Source: 62-47 sp051954235
GTDB taxonomy: Bacteria > Pseudomonadota > Alphaproteobacteria > Rhizobiales > Xanthobacteraceae
Assembly: GCA_051954235.1 (NCBI GenBank)
Contig: JBQCHY010000022.1
Coordinates: 1 to 64,000, forward strand
Direction of reading: 5' to 3'
DNA: 64,000 nucleotides
The position numbers were made by a program, and so were the translations under genes. Positions 9,901-17,849 of the stretch are shown here, one piece after another; the stretch's first letter is position 1, and each line of letters starts with the position of its first letter. The notes beneath the pieces are model-generated. The model saw nothing but the letters and a program-made list of their open reading frames with translations. It did no database searches and had not been told where the DNA came from.

Positions 9901-10445
9901 TGCAAGGCCGCGACGCCAACACCGCCGCCAGCGAGCGCGCGCAGGCCAGCGCCGAACTTCTCTCGATCGCCGAAAGTTGGCTGCTGCGCGCCGCCGCCGC
10001 GCGGCTCGCCGGCCGCGCCATCGAGCGCCATCGCGCCAAAATGCAGGACCCGATGATCGCGCGCGCCGGCGAACTGTTCGCGGCCGCGTCCGACGCGGCA
10101 TTCGCCGGGCTTGTCATCGACTACGGCGACGACGACCAGCCGGAGTTGAAGGCACGCCGAACCAACGATGAGCGGGTTGCCATCGCGGGATTGAGCGAGG
10201 GTACGCGCGACCAGCTTTTTCTCGCGTTGCGTCTGGCGCTGCTGGAACGGCGCGCCGCCGAGCCGATGCCGTTCATCGGCGACGATCTGCTCACCAGTTT
10301 CGACGAACCCCGCACCTTGGCGACGCTGCGACTATTGGCGGCGGGCGGCGCACAGCGCCAGATCATCCTGTTTACGCACCATCGGCATGTGATCGAACTG
10401 GCGCGGACGGTGAGCGATCACAGGATCGATTGCATAGGGTTGTAG
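6987..10445 (+). CDS. YhaN-type AAA ATPase, SMC/Rad50-like
   Basis: Large 1152-residue ATPase expected to work with the preceding phosphoesterase on DNA ends. The N terminus has a Walker A loop GANETGKTS at residues 32-40. A long central region of nearly 900 residues is rich in Ala, Arg, Glu and Leu with coiled-coil character. The C terminus has an ABC signature-like LSEGTRDQLFLALRLALLE and a Walker B-like FIGDDLLTSFDE, followed by an FTHH switch His. This is the split-ATPase architecture of SMC/Rad50 proteins. There is no obvious CxxC zinc hook, which fits YhaN better than SbcC. GTG start at 6987 overlaps the upstream stop. Confidence 0.87.
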   Translation: MKLTQLALERYGVFTDRVLTFDPDAALHIVHGANETGKTSALSAIGDLLFGFGARTTYNFRHDNNALRVGGTLHHSDGRQLAIRRRKGTKNTLLDADDQALPDDTLAPWLGSIARDTFDREFGLTAEALRRGGDDLLKAGGRLAETLAASSAGLSALTQLKDRLQGEADALFTPRRAGGKAFYIAADRRDDADRALRDSIVTRDALQQSEDAVHEAEAQLATLNKAHGESGKVLARWQRTLRVRSKLTRLDQIANEIVALADLPDVKPATLTEWRQALSTEAEIARELARLDAADTADATEIGRLAIDETLLAQGSAIEVLRDRMGAIRKDFDDLPRRRQARDTAQAALDDSARRLMLRSHATLLEKLPADAALAQARDLIARRKQAEQAIADAETRHARLQRELNDFAAEHTGAPVVVDPEQLRQRFEALGDVTAQADRLRREASALDIETNALVSAARTLDPAPGALETLRVLALPDTALIGQFARDIAQHDDSIKQLKASLAACDEAIAKTKAELVQLGGLGAMPSHGDLTEARRQRDHRFTRLREMLDGEPIVRDQRFAEVVQASQDVDNITDLLLNDSQRTTRREDAERRLTTQFSERERIAAALADAQAQRAAIEQNWIQAWSTAGLTPRSPAEMQRWRDRVDDLLQRLDKLDAQRAGIAALVAGLDAGKAATIAFLESAGRTPDRTFAAEILYREAKTRLDELRTAWADAKARAVSRQRIERDLREADAARATARDALAALMQGWPGAMAGIALGEMATPVEAEATLAVWQGIAVPKASFERESRSVSTMEADIAAFDRDVRDMAARIAPGLKADTTLEALAQLWRQLDATRRAGDIRKRLREATAQRATTRQTLAARRTANVVLLDHVRETLHGADPDALAAALERLTARQQLENERATLRRDLDETGDGLDEAALRAEREGLDLDVLHAEIEREQLRQTQLLQNIANASATLQQKRGERDSLLQGRDANTAASERAQASAELLSIAESWLLRAAAARLAGRAIERHRAKMQDPMIARAGELFAAASDAAFAGLVIDYGDDDQPELKARRTNDERVAIAGLSEGTRDQLFLALRLALLERRAAEPMPFIGDDLLTSFDEPRTLATLRLLAAGGAQRQIILFTHHRHVIELARTVSDHRIDCIGL

Positions 10446-10478
10446 TGCACTTACGCCAGCAAATTGGCGATGACCCCA

Positions 10479-10505
10479 TCATGGCCGGATTTATTCCGGC
10501 CATGA
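10479..10505. repeat. Short perfect palindrome, reverse copy of part of the 4.7-kb repeat
   Basis: Perfect 11-bp arms TCATGGCCGGA / TCCGGCCATGA around TTTAT. Bases 10481-10503 are the exact reverse complement of 4721-4743. It lies between the 3' ends of the ATPase gene and radC and could act as a bidirectional stop, although no T-run follows. Confidence 0.7.
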
Positions 10506-10540
10506 CGAGAACAACAGACCTGCCTCGTTTAATCACCCGT

Positions 10541-11275
10541 TCACATCAACCTCAACCCCTTCAAGCTGGCATGGCCGTTCTTGCCGACGATGATGTGATC
10601 GTGCACCGAGATGCCGAGCGGGTTGGCGATACCGATGATCGATTTGGTCATCTGGATATCGGCGGTCGACGGCGTCGGATCGCCGGACGGATGGTTGTGC
10701 ACCATGATGATGGCGGTGGCCGATAATTCCAGCGCCCGCTTCACCACCTCTCGCGGATAGACCGGCGTGTGGTCGATGGTGCCGACCTGCTGCAACTCGT
10801 CCGCGATCAACTGATTGCGCTTGTCGAGAAACAGGATGCGAAATTGCTCCTTGTCGGCGAAGGCCATCGCCGCGCGGCAATACTCGATCACGGCAGACCA
10901 TGACGACAGCACGGTGCGCTGCTTGAGTTGTCCCTTGGCGACGCGGCTCGCGGCGGCTGCGATCAGCTTGATCTCGGTGATCGCCGCTTCGCCGAGCCCA
11001 TCGACTTCACGCAGCCGCGCGGCGGGCGCGTGCACGGTTTCGGCAAACGAGCCGAATTTGCCGATCAGGGTCTTTGCCAGCGGCTTCACGTCGCGGCGCG
11101 GCAGCGCGCGAAACAACACCAGTTCAAGCAGTTCATAGTCGCTCAGCGCGTCAGCGCCGACGCCGCGAAAACGATCGCGCAGCCGTTCGCGATGACCGTG
11201 ATAGTGCGGCGTCGCTTCGGCGAAACCGGGCAACTTACGAGAGTCTTTTCCATCAACAGCCATCGACGCCGACAC
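10541..11275 (-). CDS. radC: RadC/JAB-domain protein
   Basis: Member of the RadC family, 244 residues: N-terminal helix-hairpin-helix region (LSDYELLELVL, VDGLGEAAITEIK) and a C-terminal JAB/MPN metalloprotease-like domain with the metal motif HNHPSGDPTPSTAD beginning at residue 193. The historic link to DNA repair is disputed; the biochemical role is unknown. The GTG start at 11275 has AGGA upstream; an in-frame ATG four codons later is the alternative. It follows map by 91 bp on the same strand. Confidence 0.92.
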   Translation of the reverse strand: MSASMAVDGKDSRKLPGFAEATPHYHGHRERLRDRFRGVGADALSDYELLELVLFRALPRRDVKPLAKTLIGKFGSFAETVHAPAARLREVDGLGEAAITEIKLIAAAASRVAKGQLKQRTVLSSWSAVIEYCRAAMAFADKEQFRILFLDKRNQLIADELQQVGTIDHTPVYPREVVKRALELSATAIIMVHNHPSGDPTPSTADIQMTKSIIGIANPLGISVHDHIIVGKNGHASLKGLRLM

Positions 11276-11366
11276 GCTCGCGATTCCTGAGATATCGCAA
11301 CCATGCCGTGCCGTGCATCTGTCGGCAACGGGTCAGCGCAAAAATGATGGGTGATGCGGGAACGGC

Positions 11367-12191
11367 TCAGTCGGCGACGGGCGGCTGCTCGCCGTGTCGT
11401 GCCGAGAGAGTGAACACCTCGACGCCGGTTTTGGTTACGCCCACGGAATGCTCGAACTGGGCGGAGAGCGAACGGTCGCGCGTCACCGCGGTCCAACCGT
11501 CGGAGAGGATTTTGACGTGCGGCTTGCCGAGGTTGATCATCGGCTCGATGGTGAAGAACATGCCGGGACGCAGCACCACGCCCTCACCCGGCCGCCCGAC
11601 ATGGATGATGTTGGGCTCGTCGTGGAAAACCTGGCCGAGGCCGTGGCCGCAGAAATCGCGCACCACGCTCATGTGCTGCGGTTCGACGAAGCTCTGGATG
11701 GCATGACCGATATCGCCGGTGGTGGCGCCGGGCTTCACCGCCGCGATGCCGCGCATCATCGATTCGTAGGTGACCTCGATCAGCCGCTCCGCCTTCCGTG
11801 CGATCGATCCGACCGCATACATCCGGCTGGAATCGCCGTACCAGCCATCGACGATGAAGGTGACGTCGACATTGACGATGTCGCCGTCCTTGAGCGGACG
11901 ATCGCCGGGCATGCCGTGACAGACCACGTGATTAAGCGAGGTGCAGGTCGAGTAGCGGTAGCCGCGATACATCAGCGTGGCGGGAAAGGCGTTGTGACGG
12001 AACGCGAAATCGCGCACGAAATCGTCGATCTCCGAGGTCGGCAGCCCCACCTTGATGAGATCGGTCAGGTCGTCGAGGCAGCGCGACACCAGCGCCCCCG
12101 CCTTGCGCATGCCCGCGAAAGCAGCCGGGCCGTGCAATTTGATCTGCCCGGTCTTGCGGAGGGAAGCTTCGGAAGCGTCGACGTAGCTCAT
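11367..12191 (-). CDS. map: Methionine aminopeptidase, type I
   Basis: Removes the initiator methionine from nascent proteins. The 274-residue reading has the M24 pita-bread fold ligands: the two metal aspartates in VNVDVTFIVDGWYGDSSRM, His in GHGLGQVFHDEP, Glu in FTIEPMI and Glu in FEHSVGV, plus the substrate His in LNHVVCHGMP. ATG at 12191 gives MSYVDASEASLRKTG; a TTG seven codons upstream is possible but less likely. The N-terminal extension before the core is moderate and lacks zinc-finger cysteines. Confidence 0.95.
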   Translation of the reverse strand: MSYVDASEASLRKTGQIKLHGPAAFAGMRKAGALVSRCLDDLTDLIKVGLPTSEIDDFVRDFAFRHNAFPATLMYRGYRYSTCTSLNHVVCHGMPGDRPLKDGDIVNVDVTFIVDGWYGDSSRMYAVGSIARKAERLIEVTYESMMRGIAAVKPGATTGDIGHAIQSFVEPQHMSVVRDFCGHGLGQVFHDEPNIIHVGRPGEGVVLRPGMFFTIEPMINLGKPHVKILSDGWTAVTRDRSLSAQFEHSVGVTKTGVEVFTLSARHGEQPPVAD

Positions 12192-12282
12192 GCGTGTTCT
12201 GATTTCGATCAAGCTGGAATGATTGAACCCTAATTTAATGGATATCGGCGTCGAAGCAAGGACATGGCCGCCATTCGGGAAT

Positions 12283-13011
12283 TCATCCCGTAACCGGAAT
12301 GGGTTGCATCAGGTCGATCCCCTGCGGCGTCAGCCGGCAGCGCCAGGCCAGCGCCTCGACGCCCGCTTCCCGTGCACGGTCGAAGGCCCGGCCATAGGCC
12401 GGATCGATGTCCCGCGCGAGGCTGAATATCTCGGCCGATCCGATCTGCACCACGTAGAGCATCACCGCGCGGGCACCCGCCACCGCCATCGCCGCCAGTT
12501 CGTCGAGATGCCGCGCGCCGCGCGCGGTCACCGAATCCGGAAATTCGGCGACGCCCTGCCGGCGCATCAGATGCACGTTCTTGATTTCGAGGTAACACGG
12601 CGGACGGTCCTCGCCTTCCAGCAGGAAATCGATCCGCGACGCGCCGCCGAACGCGCCGTCGCCATAGCCGACCTCCCGACGGATGCTTTGATAGCCCGCC
12701 AGTTCGGGAACGACGCCGGCGGCAAGCGCTTCGGCGACCAGCGTATTGGGATGCGCGGTGTTGACGCCGACCAACCCGGTGCCGCCGCCGAAATCCACCT
12801 CTACCAGTTCCCACGAATACGGCAGCTTGCGCTTGGTGTTGGGCGAGCGTGACAGCCACACCCGGCTGCCAGGCGCCTGCAAACCGATCATGCCGCCGGG
12901 ATTGGCGACATGGACCGTCGTCACGCTGCCGTCGGACAATTCGACGTCGGCGAGAAACCGCTTGTAGCGGCGCAGCAGCGTGGCCGGGACCAGTTCGGAC
13001 GAGAATCGCAT
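12283..13011 (-). CDS. sfsA: SfsA, sugar fermentation stimulation protein homologue
   Basis: Member of the SfsA family, 242 residues; described in E. coli as a DNA-binding protein affecting maltose genes, and structurally nuclease-like. Family signatures are visible: the N-terminal OB-like part (RRYKRFLADVEL, HVANPGGM), VGVNTAHPNTLVAEAL, and the core SRIDFLLEG...YLEIKNVHL, which resembles a restriction-endonuclease-like active site. It begins 3 bp after the stop of the MscS gene, so the two are probably cotranscribed. Confidence 0.93.
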   Translation of the reverse strand: MRFSSELVPATLLRRYKRFLADVELSDGSVTTVHVANPGGMIGLQAPGSRVWLSRSPNTKRKLPYSWELVEVDFGGGTGLVGVNTAHPNTLVAEALAAGVVPELAGYQSIRREVGYGDGAFGGASRIDFLLEGEDRPPCYLEIKNVHLMRRQGVAEFPDSVTARGARHLDELAAMAVAGARAVMLYVVQIGSAEIFSLARDIDPAYGRAFDRAREAGVEALAWRCRLTPQGIDLMQPIPVTG

Positions 13012-13014
13012 CGG

Positions 13015-14322
13015 CTATCGCGATCCGGAGGCCGGGGCCTCGGCCGACGGCGGCACGGCCATGCGGACGTCGCGCACCGGATAGGGCATCCTGATGTTCT
13101 CGCGCCGGAATGCCTCCCATAGCGCCGCCATCACTTCGCTGCGGGTGGCGTCCATGCCGGAGGGATCGGCGATCCAGAACGACAGCGCGAACAGCATGCC
13201 GTTGTCGCCGAACTCCGTCAGCAGGCAGACCGGCGGCTTGCTGTCGCTGACCTGCGCCGTGGCTGTCGCGACGCTCACCGCCAGTTGGCACACATGACGC
13301 GGATCGGCGTCGTAGGTGGCGCCGAATTTCACCTTCACCAGCGCATTGGTGTCGCTATAGGTCCAGTTCACCACCTTCTGCGTCACCAGATCTTCGTTCG
13401 GGATCAGGATCGCGCGGCCATCGCCGGCGGCGATGGAGATGTAGCGCGTGTTCATCGCGCTGATGCGCCCGGTACTGTCGCCGACCGACACCAGATCACC
13501 CGGCTTCACCGACTTGTCGACCAGCAGGATGACGCCGCTGATGAAGTTGGACACGATCTTCTGCAAGCCGAGGCCGACGCCGACGCCCACCGCACCGGAG
13601 AAGATCGCCAGCGCCGACAGGTTGATGCCGACGGCGCTGAGCACCAGCACCACCGCGAGCACCATCAGCACCACATGGGTCAGCTTGATCAGCAGCACCT
13701 GCATCGAGGGCGTCAGGTCGCTGGAACGGGTGATGCGGCTTTCGAGAAACTGGCTGAGCAGCTTGGAGGTCCACAGCGACAGAGCCAGCAACACCACCAG
13801 CTTGATCACGAGCAGCGGCGACAACCGCAGATCGCCGAGCACGATGGCGACGGAATCCAGCGCCGCGCTCACCGTCTGCAACTGCCCGATGATGCCCAGC
13901 ACCGCAACACACCACGCCAGCATCGACACTAGGCTGACGAGCAACGGATCGCGGATTGCGCTGGTCACCAGACGGATCGCCAGCCACGCCAGCGCCAGTT
14001 GCGCCGCCGCGAGCAACAGCCACGCCGGACCGCCCAGCGCCGTCCCGCGGATCAGGATGCCGAACAGCGACACCAGCGCCGTGAACACCGCGATCGGCGC
14101 GCTTCCGACCAGAACGCGCATGAACCGCCGCAACCGGCCCGGCCAGCCCATCGCCATGCTGCTCACGTCGAAGCGCGCGCGGAACAAGGCCCGGCTGGCC
14201 CAGGCGGCGAGAGCGCACAGCGCGATCAGCCCGAGTTGCAGATAGAACTCAGGCGACACCACGGCGGCGCCGATCACCTCCCTAGCCGACAGCAGCCCCT
14301 GACGGATTTGGTCGAACGGCAT
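13015..14322 (-). CDS. MscS-family mechanosensitive channel
   Basis: Inner-membrane channel protein of 435 residues. The first half contains about five hydrophobic helices; the pore helix is GAVGVGVGLGLQKIVSNF, a close match to the Gly/Ala-rich TM3 of MscS, followed by the beta domain (VKPGDLVSVGDSTGRISAMN) and the alpha/beta cytoplasmic vestibule. It is larger than E. coli MscS (286 residues) because of extra N-terminal membrane helices, a common subclass. It would protect the cell against hypo-osmotic shock. The C-terminal tail is Ala/Pro/Ser-rich. Confidence 0.92.
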   Translation of the reverse strand: MPFDQIRQGLLSAREVIGAAVVSPEFYLQLGLIALCALAAWASRALFRARFDVSSMAMGWPGRLRRFMRVLVGSAPIAVFTALVSLFGILIRGTALGGPAWLLLAAAQLALAWLAIRLVTSAIRDPLLVSLVSMLAWCVAVLGIIGQLQTVSAALDSVAIVLGDLRLSPLLVIKLVVLLALSLWTSKLLSQFLESRITRSSDLTPSMQVLLIKLTHVVLMVLAVVLVLSAVGINLSALAIFSGAVGVGVGLGLQKIVSNFISGVILLVDKSVKPGDLVSVGDSTGRISAMNTRYISIAAGDGRAILIPNEDLVTQKVVNWTYSDTNALVKVKFGATYDADPRHVCQLAVSVATATAQVSDSKPPVCLLTEFGDNGMLFALSFWIADPSGMDATRSEVMAALWEAFRRENIRMPYPVRDVRMAVPPSAEAPASGSR

Positions 14323-14358
14323 CGGCGGATTCCGGAGTTCAGGGCGCGCGACGCGCGT

Positions 14359-14550
14359 TCATAAAATCGATTCGAAACGCCGACAGAATCCCACAAGCCG
14401 GGCATGGATGCCATCACCCGATAGAGCGGCGATGAGGTCTTTCACTGTCGCGACGGCATCGCGCGCAAGTGATTGCAACCATTCGGCAGAAATCGGTTGG
14501 CGATCCGGAGCGGCGACGATATTGATGCAAGTGCAAGCAGTTTTGGACAC
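14359..14550 (-). CDS. Candidate small protein, 63 residues, unknown
   Basis: Short reading from a GTG at 14550 to TGA at 14359-14361 in the 237-bp spacer between mscS and the antiporter gene. It predicts an amphipathic helix-rich core (QSLARDAVATVKDLIAALSG) and a basic tail with CRRF. It ends 36 bp before mscS on the same strand. A weak GAGCGGGG lies very close to the GTG. I do not recognise it; it may be a real small gene, a remnant, or chance. Confidence 0.3.
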   Translation of the reverse strand: MSKTACTCINIVAAPDRQPISAEWLQSLARDAVATVKDLIAALSGDGIHARLVGFCRRFESIL

Positions 14551-14559
14551 GCCCCGCTC

Positions 14560-16359
14560 ATGACGTCGCTGGACTCCGTCAGCCTGGCCATTCTCCTTGG
14601 CGCGGTGCTGGTCATGGCCGGCATCCTGTCGAGTCTGCTGGCGCTGCGCTTCGGCGCCCCGTTGCTGCTGGTGTTCCTCCTGATCGGTGTGCTGGCTGGC
14701 GATAGCGGGCCAGGCGGCCTGAATTTCAGCGACGTTCACGCCACCTATCTGGTCGGCTCGGTGGCGCTGGCGCTGATCCTGTTCGACGGTGGACTGAAAA
14801 CGCGCTTTCAAAGCATCCGCACCGTGCTGGCGCCCTCGGTGTCGCTGGCGACGCTCGGCGTATTGCTGACCGCACTGATCACCGCGCCGGTGGCGAAATT
14901 CGCGCTCGATCTCAACTGGAGCGAGGCGCTGCTGGCGAGCGCCGTGGTGGCCTCGACCGATGCCGCGGCGGTATTCCTGCTGATCCACTCGCAAGGCTTG
15001 AGGCTGCGGCCGCGCATCGGCGCGATGCTGGAGGTGGAATCCGGCACCAACGATCCGTTCGCGGTGTTCCTGACGCTGATGCTGGTCGAACTGATCTCGC
15101 TCGGCGACAGTTCCTTCACCCATGTGCTGGCGGAGTTCTTTCAGGAAGCGGTGCTGGGCTCCATCCTCGGCCTCGTCGGCGGCTGGCTGGTGGTGATCGC
15201 GCTCAACCGGGTCGACCTGCCGCAAGGGCTGCATGCGCCGTTCGTCACCACCGCCGCGCTGATGATCTTCGGGCTGGCACAGATTTTCCACGCCTCGGGA
15301 TTCCTCGCGGTGTATCTCGCCGGCATCCTGATCGGTAACCGCCCCACGCGCGCTCAGAACTCGGTGGCGACATTTCTCGACGCCGCCACATGGCTGGCGC
15401 AGATCGTGATGTTCGTGCTGCTCGGCCTTTTGGTGTCGCCGCACCGGCTGCTCGACAGCATATTTCCAGCCATTGTCGTGGCGCTGGTGCTGATGCTGGT
15501 CGCCCGCCCCGCGGCCGTGTTCCTCTGCCTCGCGCCGTTCAAGTTCACCTGGCGGGAGAAGGCGTTCGTCTCATGGGTCGGCCTGCGCGGCGCGGTCGCG
15601 ATCTTCCTTGCCTCGATCCCACTGCTGGTCGGGCAAAACAAGGCCTATCTCTATTTCGACGTCGCCTTCGTCGTCGTCATCATCTCGCTGCTGATGCAGG
15701 GCTGGACACTCGGCATCGCCGCGCGAAAACTCAACATTGCCCTGCCCCGCGCCGATCGCGCGCCGCGCCGCGTCGAACTCGACCTGCCCGGCCAGTTGGA
15801 GCAGCAACTGGTGGGCTACGCGGTGCGACCCAAGAGCCTCTACCTGAAACGCGGGCTGCTGCCATCGTGGTCGAAGCCGACGCTGGTGATCCGCGACGAG
15901 AAGATCCTGACGCCGGCGGAAGCCGCGCCGGTCGCGGCCGGCGACTACATCTATCTGCTGGCGCCGCCGGAAAAGGCCGACGCGCTCGACCGCTTCTTCG
16001 TCGACCTGCCGCCTGCTGCCGCGCCCGATCCCAGCGCGCTGGGCGATTTCGTGGTGCTGGGCGACACGCCGCTGAGCACGCTCGCCGAACTCTACGACGT
16101 CAAGGTCAGCGAAAAGCAGGCGAAGCTGACGCTCGCGGATTATTTCGACATCCACCTCGACCGCGCGCCAAAGGTCGGTGCGACCTTGCCGCTGGACACG
16201 CTGACCCTGGTGGCGCGCAGCATCAGCGGCGGCCGGGTCAGCGTTGTCGGTCTTCGGCTGCCCGACGACGACGACAGCGTGCCGCAAGTCCCACCGACCC
16301 GCATGGACTGGCTGAAGCGGCGCCTATCGAACGTCTGGGCGTCGGTCGCCGGGTTCTGA
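14560..16359 (+). CDS. CPA1-family K+/H+ antiporter (CvrA/NhaP2-like)
   Basis: Cation/proton antiporter of 599 residues in the inner membrane. About twelve helices span residues 1-400; the transport core includes ALILFDGGLKTRF, VASTDAAAVFLL and EVESGTNDPFAVF, the acidic motifs of CPA1 exchangers. The cytoplasmic tail has a TrkA-C-like domain (LVIRDEKILTPAEA, DYIYLLAPPEKAD) and a C-terminal CorC/HlyC-like domain (GDFVVLGDTPLSTLAELY), the CvrA arrangement. The ATG at 14560 places the first helix correctly; an upstream in-frame ATG would add 29 polar residues. It converges on modC with 9 bp between stops. Confidence 0.9.
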   Translation: MTSLDSVSLAILLGAVLVMAGILSSLLALRFGAPLLLVFLLIGVLAGDSGPGGLNFSDVHATYLVGSVALALILFDGGLKTRFQSIRTVLAPSVSLATLGVLLTALITAPVAKFALDLNWSEALLASAVVASTDAAAVFLLIHSQGLRLRPRIGAMLEVESGTNDPFAVFLTLMLVELISLGDSSFTHVLAEFFQEAVLGSILGLVGGWLVVIALNRVDLPQGLHAPFVTTAALMIFGLAQIFHASGFLAVYLAGILIGNRPTRAQNSVATFLDAATWLAQIVMFVLLGLLVSPHRLLDSIFPAIVVALVLMLVARPAAVFLCLAPFKFTWREKAFVSWVGLRGAVAIFLASIPLLVGQNKAYLYFDVAFVVVIISLLMQGWTLGIAARKLNIALPRADRAPRRVELDLPGQLEQQLVGYAVRPKSLYLKRGLLPSWSKPTLVIRDEKILTPAEAAPVAAGDYIYLLAPPEKADALDRFFVDLPPAAAPDPSALGDFVVLGDTPLSTLAELYDVKVSEKQAKLTLADYFDIHLDRAPKVGATLPLDTLTLVARSISGGRVSVVGLRLPDDDDSVPQVPPTRMDWLKRRLSNVWASVAGF

Positions 16360-16372
16360 TCGGGTCGATCAG
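16356..16372. terminator. Hairpin containing both convergent stop codons
   Basis: CTGATCG (16356-16362), loop GGT, CGATCAG (16366-16372) form a perfect 7-bp stem that includes the antiporter TGA (16357-16359) and the modC stop (16369-16371 on the plus strand). No T-run is present, so it is a weak or Rho-assisted terminator candidate at most. Confidence 0.35.
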
Positions 16373-17058
16373 TCGACGAATTGCGGCGTGATATCCGCCA
16401 GCACGCTATCGGCATCGCCGAACGCCGCAACATGGCCGTGCTTGATCACCACCACCTGCGCCGCAAGCCGGCGCAATTCGTTGGGATCGTGGCTGACATA
16501 GACCATCGGCACACCGGCCTCGTCGCGCAGCCGGATCAGGTAAGGCAGGATTTCCGCCTTCCGCGCGCTGTCGAGCGATCCCAACGGTTCGTCGAGCAGC
16601 AACAAGCGCGGCTGCATCAACAGCGCGCGCCCGAGCGCTACGCGCTGGCGTTCGCCGCCGGAGAGCCGGCCGGTGCGGCGCGTCAGCAGTTGGCCGATAT
16701 CGAGCAGATCGACCACGCGATCCTGATGCGCACGATCGTAGGCGACGCCGTTCATGCGACGTCCGTAATGGAGATTCTGCGAGACGCTGAGATGAGGAAA
16801 CAACCGCGCGTCCTGAAACACATAGCCGATGCGGCGACGATGCGGCGGAATGTGAATGCCGGCGAGCGTATCGTCGAGCACCTCATTGCCCGCCGCGATG
16901 AAGCCGCGATCCGGCTTGAGCAGGCCGGCGATCATATTGACCAGCGAGGTTTTGCCGGCGCCGGACGAGCCGAACAGTCCGGTGACCCGGCCCTCGCCGG
17001 TGAATGCCACCTCGATGGTGAAATCGCTCAGCTTCTTGAACACATCGACGCGCAGCAT
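16369..17058 (-). CDS. modC: Molybdate ABC transporter ATP-binding protein ModC, TOBE-less
   Basis: ATPase that powers molybdate import through ModB. It has Walker A GSSGAGKTS near residue 31, signature LSGGERQRVALGRA, Walker B LLLLDEP and H-loop VYVSHD. The 229-residue product ends at ADITPQFVD, just after the ATPase core. The E. coli protein has about 350 residues with a C-terminal TOBE/Mop domain that binds molybdate; here that domain is absent, while a free Mop protein is encoded upstream. It begins 2 bp after modB. Confidence 0.93.
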   Translation of the reverse strand: MLRVDVFKKLSDFTIEVAFTGEGRVTGLFGSSGAGKTSLVNMIAGLLKPDRGFIAAGNEVLDDTLAGIHIPPHRRRIGYVFQDARLFPHLSVSQNLHYGRRMNGVAYDRAHQDRVVDLLDIGQLLTRRTGRLSGGERQRVALGRALLMQPRLLLLDEPLGSLDSARKAEILPYLIRLRDEAGVPMVYVSHDPNELRRLAAQVVVIKHGHVAAFGDADSVLADITPQFVD

Positions 17059-17060
17059 GG

Positions 17061-17756
17061 TCAGGTCCCGTGCATGCGTTGCGTCGCACGGCGCGCGAAC
17101 CATTCCGAGGTCACCAGCGCGACCATCGAGATCACGATGGAGATCGCCACCAGCCGCAGCGCGGCGGCATCGCCGTCCGGCACCTGCGTCAACGTATAGA
17201 TCGCCGCCGAAATGGTCTGGGTCTCGCCGGGAATATTGGAGACGAAGGTGATGGTGGCGCCGAACTCGCCGATCGCCTTGGCGAAGCCGAGCACCATGCC
17301 GGCCAGCACGCCCGGCAACGCCAGCGGCAAGGTCACGGTGAGGAACACCTTCCACGGCGCGGCGCCGAGCGTGCTCGCCGCCTGCTCTAGCTTCCGATCC
17401 ACCGCCTCGATCGAGAGCCGGATCGGCCGCACCAAAAGCGGAAACGACATGATTCCACAGGCCAGCGCCGCGCCGGTCCAGCGGAACGCGAAGACGATGC
17501 CGAGGTGATCGGCGAGCCAGCCGCCGACCAATCCCTTGCGTCCGAACGTGAGCAGCAGCAGATAGCCGGTGACCACAGGCGGCAACACCAGCGGCAGATA
17601 GATCACCGCATCGACCACCGACTTGCCCCAGAAGTGATAGCGCGCCAAGAGCCACGCGATGGCAATGCCGAACGGGGTGGCAACCAGCGTTGCCACCAGC
17701 CCGACCTTCAGCGACAGCAAAACCGCCGTCCACTCCGCAGGGGAGATATCAAACAC
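17061..17756 (-). CDS. modB: Molybdate ABC transporter permease ModB
   Basis: Inner-membrane permease of 231 residues with about five to six helices. The cytoplasmic EAA loop that docks ModC is LEQAASTLGAAPWKVFLTV followed by PLALPGVLAG, and GFAKAIGEFGATI is the conserved ModB/CysT segment after it. It lies between modA and modC; a 167-bp spacer with two inverted repeats separates it from modA. Confidence 0.94.
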   Translation of the reverse strand: MFDISPAEWTAVLLSLKVGLVATLVATPFGIAIAWLLARYHFWGKSVVDAVIYLPLVLPPVVTGYLLLLTFGRKGLVGGWLADHLGIVFAFRWTGAALACGIMSFPLLVRPIRLSIEAVDRKLEQAASTLGAAPWKVFLTVTLPLALPGVLAGMVLGFAKAIGEFGATITFVSNIPGETQTISAAIYTLTQVPDGDAAALRLVAISIVISMVALVTSEWFARRATQRMHGT

Positions 17757-17760
17757 GGCG

Positions 17761-17836
17761 CCAGTATCCCGAATCCGAAGTTCGCCTCGTTTTGCAGCAC
17801 CTTCCGTAGCGAACTTCGGATTCGAAAGGACACTGG
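17761..17836. repeat. Inverted repeat between modA and modB (1)
   Basis: Arms at 17761-17785 (CCAGT...CGAATCCGAAGTTCGC) and 17809-17836 (GCGAACTTCGGATTCG...ACTGG) pair over a 23-base loop with a few bulges. It starts 4 bp past the modB start on the upstream side, so in the minus-strand message it lies just before modB and could affect its translation or mark RNA processing. Confidence 0.7.
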
Positions 17837-17849
17837 CAATTTTATAAAT

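Noticed and set aside
14359..15444. 361-codon minus-strand frame across the antiporter gene
   Set aside because: Most of it is antisense to the well-supported antiporter and is Gln/His/Arg-rich; only its last 63 codons, outside the antiporter, were kept as a weak small-gene candidate.
16369..17733. A single 454-codon minus-strand frame covering modC and part of modB
   Set aside because: The N-terminal half is an out-of-frame reading of modB; the real ModB and ModC readings have family motifs and separate starts at 17756 and 17058.
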